64,000 nt of DNA from Arsenophonus sp046530765 (GTDB taxonomy: Bacteria; Pseudomonadota; Gammaproteobacteria; Enterobacterales; Enterobacteriaceae), in assembly GCA_046530765.1 (NCBI GenBank), contig JBHEQS010000004.1, forward strand, positions 62,001-126,000, in the 5' to 3' direction. The notes under the pieces were generated by a model. It was not told the DNA's origin. It saw only the letters and a list, made by a program, of their open reading frames with translations, and did not search any database. The position numbers and the translations under genes are program-made. This document shows positions 35,179-46,119 of the stretch, piece after piece. How positions within the stretch are numbered: position 1 is the stretch's first letter; each line of letters opens with the position of its first letter.

Positions 35179-36654
35179 ATGGTGATTAATAAACCTGTTC
35201 AAGCATGTAATTTAATTATTTTCGGAGCAAAAGGAGACTTAGCTTGCCGCAAATTATTGCCTTCTATTTATCGATTAGAAAAAACAGGATATATTCATCC
35301 TGATACTCGCATTATAGGAATTGGTAGAGCCGAATGGGACTCCACAGCTTATATAAAAAAAGTTAGAGAAACGTTAGAAACATTTTTAAAAGAAAAAATA
35401 GATCATAGTTTATGGCAAAAATTAAATAAGAGGCTTGACTTCTTTAATTTAGATGTTCAAGATTTAAATAAATTTAATTTACTATCACAATATCTTAGTG
35501 ACGATAGTAAACCATCTATATATTATTTTGCTATCCCACCAATACTTTTTGGTACCGTTTGCCATGGTTTAGGCCATGCCGGGCTTAATAAAAATTTAAA
35601 TCGGGTTGTAATGGAAAAACCATTAGGTACAAATCTTATTTCGTCACAAGAAATAAATAATGAAGTTGCCAAGTATTTTAAAGAGAACCAAATTTACCGT
35701 ATTGATCATTATTTAGGTAAAGAGACAGTCCTTAATTTATTAGCATTACGTTTCGCTAATTCTTTATTTATTAATAATTGGGATTATCGAATAATTGATC
35801 ACGTACAGATCACTGTTGCTGAAGAGGTTGGAATTGAAGGACGTTGGGATTATTTTGATCAAACTGGCCAAATGCGAGACATGGTTCAAAATCATTTATT
35901 ACAGATATTAAGTATAATAGCAATGTCACCTCCAGCAAATTTAACTGCAGATTGCATACGAGATGAGAAGGTTAAAGTATTGTGTTCATTGCGTCGCATT
36001 GATTACAGTAATGTGCGTGAGAAAACCGTATGCGGGCAATACACATCAGGTTTTGTTAATGGGAAAAAAGTGGATGGATATCTGGTTGATGGTGGTGTAA
36101 GTAAATCAAGCAAAACGGAAACTTTTGTGGCAATTAGAGTTGATATCGATGATTGGCGTTGGGCTGGAGTACCTTTTTATTTAAGAACTGGAAAGAGATT
36201 GATATCAAAATGTTCCGAGGTAGTTATTTATTTTAAAAAACCTATATTAAACATTTTTTCTGATTATTGCAAAGATATTCCACAAAATAAATTAACTATT
36301 AGATTACAACCAGATGAAGGAATTGATATTGAAATCTTAAATAAAGCACCAGGTCTTGATCATAAACATAATTTACAGACAACAAAATTAGATTTGAATT
36401 TCTCTAAAACATTTAATCAAAAGCATTTTGCTGATGCATACGAACGTTTATTACTAGAAGCTATGCGTGGCATTCAAGTACTGTTTACTAGGAGAGATGA
36501 GGTAGAGGAGGCTTGGAGATGGATTGATTCTATTATTGATGCATTGATAAAACATAATCAACCACTCAAACTTTATGAAGCAGGTACATATGGACCATAT
36601 GATTCTGATTTAATGATCAAAAAAGATAGACGATCATGGAATAAATTTAAATAG
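35179..36654 (+). CDS. zwf: Glucose-6-phosphate 1-dehydrogenase
   Basis: Zwf oxidises glucose 6-phosphate to 6-phosphogluconolactone with NADP, the entry to the oxidative pentose phosphate pathway and a main NADPH source. The product has 491 residues, identical in length to E. coli. It shows the nucleotide-binding start IIFGAKGDLACRKLLPS and the substrate-binding EKPLGTNL. The active-site motif RIDHYLGKETVLNLLALRF includes the catalytic His region. QNHLLQILSIIAM follows, with the C-terminal RRDEVEEAWRWIDSI. The ATG at 35179 follows AAGGGA at suitable spacing. It stands alone: edd, eda and hexR, its usual E. coli neighbours, are not recognisable. Retention fits a need for reducing power, for instance for ribonucleotide reduction. 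Confidence 0.98.
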   Translation: MVINKPVQACNLIIFGAKGDLACRKLLPSIYRLEKTGYIHPDTRIIGIGRAEWDSTAYIKKVRETLETFLKEKIDHSLWQKLNKRLDFFNLDVQDLNKFNLLSQYLSDDSKPSIYYFAIPPILFGTVCHGLGHAGLNKNLNRVVMEKPLGTNLISSQEINNEVAKYFKENQIYRIDHYLGKETVLNLLALRFANSLFINNWDYRIIDHVQITVAEEVGIEGRWDYFDQTGQMRDMVQNHLLQILSIIAMSPPANLTADCIRDEKVKVLCSLRRIDYSNVREKTVCGQYTSGFVNGKKVDGYLVDGGVSKSSKTETFVAIRVDIDDWRWAGVPFYLRTGKRLISKCSEVVIYFKKPILNIFSDYCKDIPQNKLTIRLQPDEGIDIEILNKAPGLDHKHNLQTTKLDLNFSKTFNQKHFADAYERLLLEAMRGIQVLFTRRDEVEEAWRWIDSIIDALIKHNQPLKLYEAGTYGPYDSDLMIKKDRRSWNKFK

Positions 36655-37052
36655 TTATTATCTACATTTGTTGTTGTAATTAGTCTTTGTATCTTATTTT
36701 TGCTATGATATTATTTTTACATTTTAGGTAAAATCTATTATAATTATTGCAGTAACATAAAATGATTATAATATATATAGCTAAATATTAAATATTATTT
36801 AAAAACAAATAAAGATGGTTCGTAATATTTTATGTATGAAAAGTGTATGCTTCATGAATAAAATATAGTGTATGTCTTAGACAGCATAAAAAATAAAAGT
36901 ATTAGCTATTATTTTTTTCTTATTAAATATATCCACTATTTTAAGTTAACATCATTGGTGTGATATTTTATATCATATCCTGTTACTAATCTGTTTAACA
37001 ATAATTTAAAATCTATCCATTGTCTTAATAGTGTAAATAACTGTGGAACATA
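36655..37052. other. Spacer between zwf and mdtJ remnant
   Basis: The 398 bp hold no recognisable gene. The last 100 bp (about 36940-37050) are less A/T-biased than the rest and may include the former promoter and leader of mdtJI. Confidence 0.5.
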
Positions 37053-37384
37053 ATGATTTATTTGATATTTTTAATACTATCAATTATTATTGAAGTAATT
37101 TGTACATTATTAATTAAGTACTTTAATGTCACTGGTGACATGACTAGTTTATTTATAATTTATTTTGTGATCCCATCATCTTACATATTATTGGCAATGT
37201 CTATAAAGTTGATTTGTGGTAGCTTACGCCATTTTAAGAAGGCATTAGATTAATTTCTATAACAATATTTAGTATAATATTATTTAATGAATCATTATAT
37301 ACAAAGAAAATTATTAGTCTTTCTTTGCTTATTATCGGTATTGCGTTAATAAAATCTGATACTAAAAAATATAAGATTGTATAA
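37053..37384 (+). pseudogene. mdtJ: Frameshifted mdtJ (spermidine exporter subunit) pseudogene
   Basis: MdtJ is a four-helix small multidrug resistance protein that exports spermidine together with MdtI. An ATG at 37053 opens 66 codons that match the N-terminal half (IIIEVICTLLIKYFNV, with the membrane Glu kept, and SYILLAMSIKLICG). A small indel near 37220 moves the frame: VAYAIL, matching the family VAYALWEG, is readable in another frame. A second shift restores GIRLISITIFSIILFNESL and LLIIGIALIKSDTK through to a TAA at 37384. The total length equals an intact mdtJ, so two indels broke a gene that is otherwise well conserved. The mdtI remnant follows at normal spacing. The decay looks recent compared with envC and yibQ. 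Confidence 0.92.
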
Positions 37385-37448
37385 TATAAATAAAATAAAT
37401 TATGTAAATAATATTAAATAAAATAACTATATTTATTAAGGACATAAT

Positions 37449-37794
37449 ATGCTGATAAAACATCAATGGTTTTATGATGTCTTTCTATTTTTGTCCGTTA
37501 TTTTAGAAAAAATAGCTAATATTTTTTAAATTTATCAAATAGCTTTAAACGATTATTGGTAGGAGTATTATATTTAATTAGCGTTTTGTGTTCTTTTAGC
37601 GCATTAGATGTAGCAGATAATTGTATTGAACTTTATATTGCTTATGCTATTTTGAGAACTTTTGGTATTGGATCAACAGTTGCTGCTTGTTGGATTTTAT
37701 TTAATTAAAGACTAAATTATAAAGGTTTTGGTGGTATATTTTATTAATTGCTAGGATGGTAGTTATTAAATTGGCGCAATCAGATCTAACATAA
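37449..37794 (+). pseudogene. mdtI: Decayed mdtI (spermidine exporter subunit) pseudogene
   Basis: The partner of mdtJ is preceded by an AAGGA-like site and an ATG at 37449. The readable blocks are, in order: WFYDVFLFLSVILEKIANIF, matching the first helix with its conserved Glu; then a stop and a one-base shift; SVLCSFSALDVADNCIELYIAYAIL, matching the family block around FSALSQAV and SVAYALWGG; then FGIGSTVAACWILFN, a stop, RLNYKGFGG, another stop, and IKLAQ near the end. The TAA at 37792 closes the last frame. At least three stops and two shifts make it non-functional. A small inverted repeat (TCTAACA/TGTTAGA, about 37785-37801) just after the end looks like the old terminator. Confidence 0.92.
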
Positions 37795-40322
37795 TGTTAG
37801 ATTATCTATTAATATCTATTAGAATTAAATAATAGATTTATTTTATTATTGTTTGTAAATAGATATTTTGCGAATAAATAATTAATTAACTGAAATGTTA
37901 GTTTTATAATTAAAATATATAGCAAAACCTTTGTTTAAGATTTAATAAGATTATAATTAATTGTATCTTATTTAGATAAAAAATTATTACTGTTTCAAAA
38001 TATTAAATATTATAACAAATATAATATTTTAGCATATTAATAATATTTGTTTCACATAAAATTTTGATTCTTCTTATACTAAAAAGATCAATTATGTTAT
38101 TAGATGGTTAATGAGAATTATAAAATAATTTCGCTGATCAGTAATTTAGTATATTTTAATTATATTAAAAATTTTATTGATTGGATCAATAAATTTAGTT
38201 ATTTTTTATTGATTTTTTAATCTGTATATTTTCTATGATTAAATAAATGTAAAATTTAATCATTATTTGTTATTATCATTTAACAACTAAAATAAAATAA
38301 TTTTATTTTAATTAAATAAATAATATAAACAAAAAAATATTTTTTTTGCTTTTTATGTAAATGTATTTTCTATAAAATTAATAGAAAATATATATAAAGA
38401 TGCATAATGAGATTAAATTAAATTTAATTTAATTATGTATATAATATTGAAGAATATATTAATATTTATTAAAACTTATAAGAATATAAGTTTATTTTAT
38501 TTTTTACAAAAAAAAATAAGGATTTAAAAATCTATTAATAAACATATTATTAATAATATTTCTATAAAATAATTTTACTAGCATAGATATTATTTCTGTC
38601 GTACTATCAATAATATTGATTATTATTTTATATACTGACATAAACAACCATAATTTAATCTATGTCTATGATGATAATCAAAAGCTCGAAAAATATGTAG
38701 AAAATTAATATTAACAATTTACAAAGATTAAACTTTATTATTCTTTATCTTATTTATATTTATTGTAAAATAATTATAAGCTCTTATCTTTCTTCTAATT
38801 GTACAATACTTTATAAGTAATCATTAATTTAAATTCTTGTTAAATATATTTTTTTTTGGAAAACATAAAATAAGCAATAGTAATTCGTTTAATTAATATT
38901 TTGATATTATTTAGCATTTTTAATATTTATTTTTAATAATACCATATGATGATTTGCTGCTAATTACTAAGTCAACGAAATATAAGTTTAGAGTTTATAT
39001 GAAAGTTTATAATAATTTTATCAATTAATAAATAGAAATAATAATAATTATGTTAGAGATTATCTTTTTATTATTAACATTATTTCATGCTTATGCTGCT
39101 TAAATATTAAAAGTCTATATTGTTGAATTAGTTTAAATTTCTTTAAAACAAATAAAGTTGTAAAAGTACTAAATTAAATGAATTAATTTCTTGATAATAA
39201 ATATTTTATTTATATAATAAAATAAGTTACTTATATAGTTTTTTTAACTTTTGTCTATAGTTTAGCAATTGTTTATTTTGTTTTAAATGTAATATTATTT
39301 AATTTATTTATAAATAGAAATTTATTATCAGATGTGAGATAGTAAAGATCAAATATAATTTAGTTTTGTTGCTTTAAATTTTTAATTAAAATTATATAAA
39401 AATATGTTCAGATAAATTTATAATAATTACTTAATTAATAATTAGTTAGCAGTATATCTATGTTTATAAAGATGCGATGAAATTAGATATTGTATAATTA
39501 AACTGTTTTTACATAGTTTTTTATCGTGATACTGCTAGACGAACAATAACTTGCTGTAATTATTTAAATTTCTTTGAATACTTATCCACTTCAAGAATTT
39601 AACTATTGTTTTTAAAGTTTTAATCGTAACTTATGTTAATATTAAAATTATTAATATAATTAATAATTTTAATATTATAACTAATAAGATTATTTAAATT
39701 TTTACTTATTATAATAAAAAGTTAGTAATAAAATAAGTTACATTATTTTAATTCTCAACACTAAAAATTAATAACTTAATTATTATCATTTATATTTAAC
39801 TATTACAATATAAACTACTTTATGTGTTGAGATATTTGGAATAACTTAATCAAGCTAAATTTTTGATAGATTTATTGTTATGTTAAAGTTAATTATATAG
39901 CAATTAGATTCGTTGTTTATTCATATCACTTAAAATAAAGTTAAATTAACTATAATGTTTAATAATTTACTTAAGATTACTTATTTTAATAGAGTGAAAA
40001 TAAAGGATAATTACTATATAAAATTATTGTAAAAAAACGAATATAATATATCAGATAAATTATTATTTATATTGATATATATTAGATAATGTATATGCAG
40101 CACATCTTATACTAATAAGATTAATTATTAAGTTATTATTTTATTATCAATGGGTCATACGACTAATTCATATATAGCTAATTTGATTTACTTAATTCAA
40201 TTTTTTGTTAATTTTTTTATTGATTTTTATTTAGATATTTTAATATAGTAAATTTTTAAATATTATATATATTATTATATTCAAGATAATAATCTTTATT
40301 TTTTGATTTATATTGTAAATAA

Positions 40323-40375
40323 AAGATTCTGAATTACATGTTTATTGGTATAATAAACATGTAATTCAGAATCTT
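40323..40375. repeat. Perfect inverted repeat (24-bp arms, 5-nt loop)
   Basis: The arms 40323-40346 and 40352-40375 are exact reverse complements and include several G/C pairs (ATTCTGAATTACATG). It is the second-longest stem in the window and would be a very stable hairpin in RNA. No intact gene lies within 2 kb. Confidence 0.95.
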
Positions 40376-41219
40376 ATTAAGTATTTTATATGAAAAAACA
40401 TTATATTTTTTCGATATATAATTATATGGAAATTTATCTTTAATTTATTAGTATACTACACGCTAAAGTTTTAATTTCTAAAATAATCACTAAATATTAT
40501 TTTATTACAACTAACATAATTATTCTAATAATATTAGTAAATATAATTATATTATAGAATATATTTATTTAATGTACTAAATATAACTCAAAAAAAATGT
40601 TATGATATTAATCATATAATCCTATTATTTTATATTCAGTTACACCATTCTTTATATTATTTATTGTATTTCTATCTAAATTATATTTAAATAAGTAATC
40701 TTTATAAAATCAATATAAAATTTTAAGGAATCATTCATTTTTTTTTAAAATTTTATATTGGTTTTATTATAAACAAGTTAATAATATCAGTAATGACAAC
40801 TGTTGCAAACTTTGTTTTTTATTATTTCTTGTTATTAACAAAATTGTTAAATTTAATAAAATAATATATAGAATAACCAGTCTATTGCTATTAATAGTAC
40901 TATTAATTAACTGCAAGTTTTTCAACCATATATTTAAATATTTGTCTTTAGTTGAGCGATTTACACAATTTATTGATCGTATGAACGCAACACTGACAAT
41001 ATGATTGCTATATTTTATGTATTATTCAAACATTATTGAACAATATTCAAATATAATCTATTACCCTATGTTTTTATAAAAAAATATACCATAATTTTAT
41101 TAAATATATAATTAATATTTATATATGCACGTTAATTCTATGCAAGCAGAGTTATGTGATCATAGAATTAACTATAAAGTAATTAATAAAAATATGATTA
41201 CTAAAAAGTTCTAACAGTG

Positions 41220-41252
41220 ATTTTATTATGCATTACTTTTGCATAATAAAAT
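41220..41252. repeat. Inverted repeat (13-bp arms, 7-nt loop)
   Basis: ATTTTATTATGCA at 41220-41232 pairs exactly with 41240-41252. A stem of this length can arise by chance in A/T-rich DNA. Confidence 0.75.
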
Positions 41253-41483
41253 AGTTTTGATATAAAGTGAGCATGGCTTGTTTACTCTATATAGACTAGT
41301 TTTGGTATATAATTATTTTATAATTTTTTTTAATAACTACAAACGTATTTCCATAAAAATATAATTACTTATTATATAATTATCTACTAAATTAATCAGT
41401 TTTACATAATTAATTTACGTTACTTAATTTTATAGTAAAGATAATTAATTTTTAATTTTACAATGATTTACGAGCATTTTTTT

Positions 41484-41509
41484 TTGTATTTTTTTTAAAA
41501 AAAATACAA
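41484..41509. repeat. Perfect 26-bp palindrome
   Basis: The arms 41484-41496 and 41497-41509 are exact reverse complements built on an eight-T and eight-A core (TTGTA with TACAA at the ends). Confidence 0.8.
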
Positions 41510-42322
41510 GTTAAATATTATATAATTTTATATATCTTTTTATTTAAATTATTAATTATTATGGTTACAACAAATTAAAGTTAACGTTTAATTTCTATTT
41601 TTATTATTTTAATTTATTGCGTTTATTTATAATAAATTTATAATTTTAAAAATTAATTCATCAGATTAATAAATAATTTTATGTGCAAATATACCGCCCA
41701 GTCACATTTCTATCTTTAGAATAAATTGATTACTTTTATTATTACTTATTTATTTTTATTTGGATTTCTTTTATTATCATTGTTTTTAAAATTTTTTATC
41801 TTCACTATTCTTATAATTAGATAGATTGATAAAAAAGATTAATTAAGTTATATAATTTTATGTAATTAAGATATATTAAGTATATTATATATTTTGTAAC
41901 TAATAATGATATTTGTTCCACAAAAAAAACAAATACTATTTTTTTATAAAAAAATTATAGTTAAATTTCTATTTAATACTAAAGATTTTTTTTGTTTTTT
42001 TACTACTAATGCATTTTAATAACAAATACTTATTTTATTTGTTTTAATTTTAGCTCTAAATGTTTCTTATTAAAATTAATACATTAATTAAAATTTTATT
42101 TTAATTAAATATTTTTAAAAAAATTATTGAGATATCAAGAATAAAATTTTGATTAAACGCATTTTATTTAAAAATAGTTTTGTGATATATATAATTATCA
42201 TTTAGTATACCTTTAACCACTTATCAGATTATGTTATTTTAATAAATGTATCTTTCTGATTATTAATTGTATTAATAATTTTTAGATTATTATTTATGAT
42301 AAATAATCAGTATTGCATATCT

Positions 42323-42352
42323 TAATATAATTTTTTTAAAAAAATTATATTA
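42323..42352. repeat. Perfect 30-bp palindrome
   Basis: The arms 42323-42337 and 42338-42352 are exact reverse complements (TAATATAA then seven T). It lies about 190 bp upstream of tsaB, so it could be a relic terminator or part of the leader. Homopolymer content makes chance origin possible. Confidence 0.8.
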
Positions 42353-42542
42353 GTTATTACTTATGAATCTGAATTTCTAAGTAATAATTAATATTTTATT
42401 AATAGCACTAATAAGTAATAAAATAATAGTAATGATAAGAAATATTTTTTCTTCTTATATAGAATATATTTATATAGAATATATTTTTAATAAAATGTCT
42501 TATTATTTGTGACTGTTTATAACAAAAGTCAGGATATAAAAT

Positions 42543-43238
42543 ATGTCAACCTATATATTGGCAATTGATTCAGCTACTGAAGCGTGCTCTGTAGCACTGT
42601 TGCGCGATGGAAAAACTTTTACTAAATTTACAGTTTCTAACAAGGAACATGCTAGAAAAATATTACCTATGGTAAATCAATGTCTTATTGATGCACATTT
42701 GAAGTTAAAAAATATTAATGTTTTAGCTTTTTGTCGTGGTCCTGGTAGTTTTGTTGGAGTGAGGATTGCTATTGGTATTGCTCAAGGGTTGGCATTTGGC
42801 GCCAATATACCTATGATAGGTGTATCTTCTCTGTTAACTATGGCACAAGGAGCTTTTCGTAAGTTAGGTGTAGAGAAAGTATTAGTAGCAATAAATGCAA
42901 AAATGGGAGAAATTTATTCTGCTTGTTATGAACTTAAATTAGATGGTTGTTGGGATGGTGAAGAGACAGAGTCACTGATAAAACCTGAGGAATTTTTAAA
43001 AAAAATAAATAAATTAAGTGGTCGATGGGCTATAGTCGGCACTGGTTGGTCAGACTATCCAATATTAAAAATGACAAATTTAAATTTATTGGAAACTGGT
43101 ATTTTCTTATCTAATGCGCAAGATATGTTGTTTTTGGCATTAAAAAAGTGTGAAAAAGGAAAATTAATTAGTGCTGAAGAAGCATTTCCAATTTATTTAT
43201 ACAATGAAGTTAGTTGGAAAAAACTATATTCTTTATGA
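42543..43238 (+). CDS. tsaB: tRNA threonylcarbamoyladenosine synthesis protein TsaB
   Basis: TsaB is the scaffold partner of TsaD and TsaE in making the t6A37 modification of ANN-decoding tRNAs, an essential step for translation fidelity. The 231-residue product equals the E. coli length. It begins ILAIDSATEACSVALL, contains the dimer-interface segment AFCRGPGSFVGVRIAIGIAQGLAF characteristic of the family (about residues 62-85), then GVSSLLTMAQ, and ends with the EEAFPIYLYNEVSWKK tail. The ATG is preceded by an AGGAT site nine bases upstream. The gene is isolated between two deserts; the E. coli neighbours (yoaA, yeaY, fadD) are not visible. The stop is TGA. Confidence 0.97.
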   Translation: MSTYILAIDSATEACSVALLRDGKTFTKFTVSNKEHARKILPMVNQCLIDAHLKLKNINVLAFCRGPGSFVGVRIAIGIAQGLAFGANIPMIGVSSLLTMAQGAFRKLGVEKVLVAINAKMGEIYSACYELKLDGCWDGEETESLIKPEEFLKKINKLSGRWAIVGTGWSDYPILKMTNLNLLETGIFLSNAQDMLFLALKKCEKGKLISAEEAFPIYLYNEVSWKKLYSL

Positions 43239-43417
43239 TATTTATTTCAAATGATTAAACTATTTAAATCGATAATTCATTAAAATAAAATTAAACTTCT
43301 TACATTCATAAAATTATTTTACTGCATTAATAAACTTTATTTCTACTTTAATCAAAGAATATGTGTAATGTAAAGATGAAATAAAAATTTATTAATTAAT
43401 GCAGAATATTATTTATC

Positions 43418-43440
43418 TTTATTTTTATTTTTATTTTTAT
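43418..43440. repeat. Microsatellite of TTTTAT units
   Basis: There are about 3.8 copies of the 6-bp unit also found at 33921-33950 and, inverted, at 44767-44790. Confidence 0.8.
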
Positions 43441-43629
43441 AAAAAACAAATTTTATAGATCAAATTATTTATAATTAAACAGAGATTAATAATTTAACTT
43501 AAGATTTAAGAAATAATTTTTATATAATATTATGATAAAATTATATGTAGAATATATACTATCTTATATGTTTTTGTTTCTATTGTATTATAAGGTGCTA
43601 TATATAACTGTCATTAATATAAATACTAG

Positions 43630-43663
43630 TATTTAGTATTTAGTATTTAGTATTTAGTATTTA
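43630..43663. repeat. Tandem repeat of TATTTAG
   Basis: There are four exact 7-bp copies plus a partial fifth. The unit resembles the 9-bp unit at 1831-1911 (TTTAGTATA core), but the period differs. Confidence 0.88.
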
Positions 43664-44766
43664 TATTTAGTTTAAAAATTTATTTAGTCCAATAATGCGA
43701 AAAAACTATTTATGTATCAAATTACTAATTTTTAAATTAAATGAAATTAGATTTAAGTACTACGCCTAAGTTTAATAGGTTTTGATCTATAATGTATATA
43801 AATAATATTAATTCATCTTAGCATTATAATTTTAATTATATAATTATTATGATGTTATCTCCTATGGATGCTTATATAACAGAATAATTAATATTATATA
43901 ATAGAGTATCGATATATATTTATTAATTGATAATTTTTCTATCTTAAAGTACGCCTATGAATTAAAATAAAATAATAAACAAACATTAAAATTTTTTAAT
44001 AAAATATTTTAATAAGATAAATGTACTTGATTTTAATTGCATTAAAGATAAATTATAGATTAGGTTTTCCAACTATAGCTTTAACTATTTAAAAGAAATA
44101 AATATTGATTATAAGAATAATACCAAATATTTCATATATATGCTATATTTTTTGCTTAACTACATTATATAGATTATGTCTAAACTTACATCTTATATAA
44201 TGAAAATGTTAATAACTTAGTGTAAGAAAAAGATAATGATTAATATTTAAATATTTATTAAATACATAAAATTTTGGATGTTGCTATTCATCAAAAGATA
44301 TTTACATAAAGTTAAATTTCTAATACATATAAAATATTTAAAATATATTTTTATTAAAAATGAGAAATTTAAAATAAATAATAAAATATGTTTATTTTTA
44401 CTGATATAAATAAAAGTATATTGCTTATTATTTTCTGAGTTCTTATTTTTTTACTCCTCAAAATATTAATACAGTCTGGTTGCTATTGTGGCTAATTGTA
44501 TAATGAAACAGATAATATTGTTAGTTCTACGATAGGAGCATATTATTGTTAATATAGTTATTAAGAAAAATATTAATAATAATTTATTTTATTCGATTAT
44601 TATTTTAAATCAATACCAATAATTATACAACAATTTGTAACTTTATGAATAATATTAATTTTAATAAACGTCATAAAATTTTTATCAGTTATTAACATAA
44701 TAATATAAAATTAAATTTTTTCTTATTATTACTACAAATCTTAATGATTAAATAAAAATATCATAC

Positions 44767-44790
44767 AAAAATAAAAATAAAAATAAAAAT
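44767..44790. repeat. Microsatellite, four copies of AAAAAT
   Basis: There are four exact 6-bp copies, the reverse complement of the unit at 33921-33950. Confidence 0.85.
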
Positions 44791-45137
44791 AGTAAATGAT
44801 ATATACAATTATTTTAATGTATGTTTACTGTGATTATGATAAACAGTTATATTTAAATTATTACAATTAAATTGATATTAATTATGGCTTTATGTTAATA
44901 ATCTATATTGTATTTAAATAATATTAACTTCAGTTACTATTAATATTAAATAATTTAGTAAAATTATCATCTTTAAATTTAGAAATCTATAAAATGTATT
45001 TATCAGAAACCTTTACTTGTTATAGCAAAGACTTAATTAAACAATAATATTAATTATAAAAATAAATAAGATATACATATATGATATTAAATCAGTTATT
45101 TAACTTATTTTATAATTGTTTAATAAAATTTAACAAA

Positions 45138-46103
45138 TTAAAAGCTCCAATCTTCATCTTCTGTATTAATCATTTTACCAATAATATAAGAAGAACCTGA
45201 ACCAGAAAAGAAATCATGATTTTCATTAGCATTTGGTGATAACGCTGATAAAATTACTGGATTAATATCTGTCATAGTTTCTGGAAAAATAGAATCATAC
45301 CCTAAATTCATTAATGCTTTGTTAGCATTGTAGTGAAGAAAAGTTTTTATATCTTCTGTCCAACCAAGATTATCATATAAAGATTCACTATATTTAATTT
45401 CATTCTCATATAAGTTTAATAATAATAAATAAGCAAAATCTTTTATTTTTTCTTTTTCTTTATCACTATATTTGATTAATGATTTTTGAAATTTATAACC
45501 GATATAATAACCATGAATCGCTTCATCTCTAATTATTAACCTAATAAGATCGGCAGTATTTGTTAATTTTCCTCGGCTTGATAAGTACATTGGAAGATAG
45601 AATCCTGAATAAAATAAAAATGATTCTAAAAAAACACTTGCAATTTTTTTCTTAAGAGGATGATTATCATAATAATGCTCTAATATTAAAACAGATTTTT
45701 TTTGCAAATCACTATTTTCTTCACTCCACTTATAAGCGTCATCAACATCTGAAGTTAAGCAAAGTGTTGAAAAAATAGAACTATATGAACGAGCATGGAC
45801 TGCTTCCATGAAGCTAATATTTGACATAACTGCTTTTTCATGAGGTGTTAATGCATCAGCCATCAATGCAGGTGATCCTACACTATTTTGGATAGTATCT
45901 AGCAATGTTAAGCCAGTGAAAACACGTATTGTTAATTTTTTTTCTTCTTTTGTTAATATATTCCAAGTTGGAATATCATTTGAAAGTGGAATTTTTTCTG
46001 GTAACCAAAAATTGCTAGTTAATTTATTCCACACCTCTAGATCTTTATCATCTTCAATTCGGTTCCAATTAATTGCACGAATTATTAAATTTGTTGTTGT
46101 CAT
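45138..46103 (-). CDS. nrdF: Class Ib ribonucleotide reductase, small (radical) subunit
   Basis: NrdF carries the dinuclear metal centre and tyrosyl radical that start ribonucleotide reduction by NrdE. The 321-residue product (E. coli 319) shows the metal ligand pattern of the family: LLDTIQNSVG, then EAVHARSYSSIFSTL with the E-x-x-H ligands at about residues 95-98. The radical-transfer and ligand region of the C-terminal half includes IIRDEAIHGYYIGYKFQ. The acidic C-terminal tail NTEDEDWSF docks on NrdE. The start lies 16 bp after the nrdE stop. It is the last gene of the nrdH-I-E-F operon. No key residue appears lost. Confidence 0.97.
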   Translation of the reverse strand: MTTTNLIIRAINWNRIEDDKDLEVWNKLTSNFWLPEKIPLSNDIPTWNILTKEEKKLTIRVFTGLTLLDTIQNSVGSPALMADALTPHEKAVMSNISFMEAVHARSYSSIFSTLCLTSDVDDAYKWSEENSDLQKKSVLILEHYYDNHPLKKKIASVFLESFLFYSGFYLPMYLSSRGKLTNTADLIRLIIRDEAIHGYYIGYKFQKSLIKYSDKEKEKIKDFAYLLLLNLYENEIKYSESLYDNLGWTEDIKTFLHYNANKALMNLGYDSIFPETMTDINPVILSALSPNANENHDFFSGSGSSYIIGKMINTEDEDWSF

Positions 46104-46119
46104 TTGTTAAACCCATAAA

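Larger units (their letters stand above)
37795..42542. other. 4.7-kb gene desert
   Basis: There is no recognisable gene or readable pseudogene between the mdtI remnant and tsaB. It contains perfect palindromes or hairpins at 40323-40375, 41220-41252, 41484-41509 and 42323-42352. A weaker inverted repeat (GTTAATTCTATG at 41131-41142 with its complement at 41161-41172) precedes one of them. Confidence 0.7.
43239..45137. other. Non-coding stretch between tsaB and nrdF
   Basis: The 1.9 kb stretch has no recognisable gene. It contains microsatellites at 43418-43440, 43630-43663 and 44767-44790. A less A/T-biased patch at about 44440-44540 might be gene remnant, but I cannot identify it. Confidence 0.65.

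Noticed and set aside
37053..37253. Small intact 66-residue membrane protein
   Set aside because: It is the N-terminal half of the frameshifted mdtJ. The rest of the protein is readable downstream in other frames.
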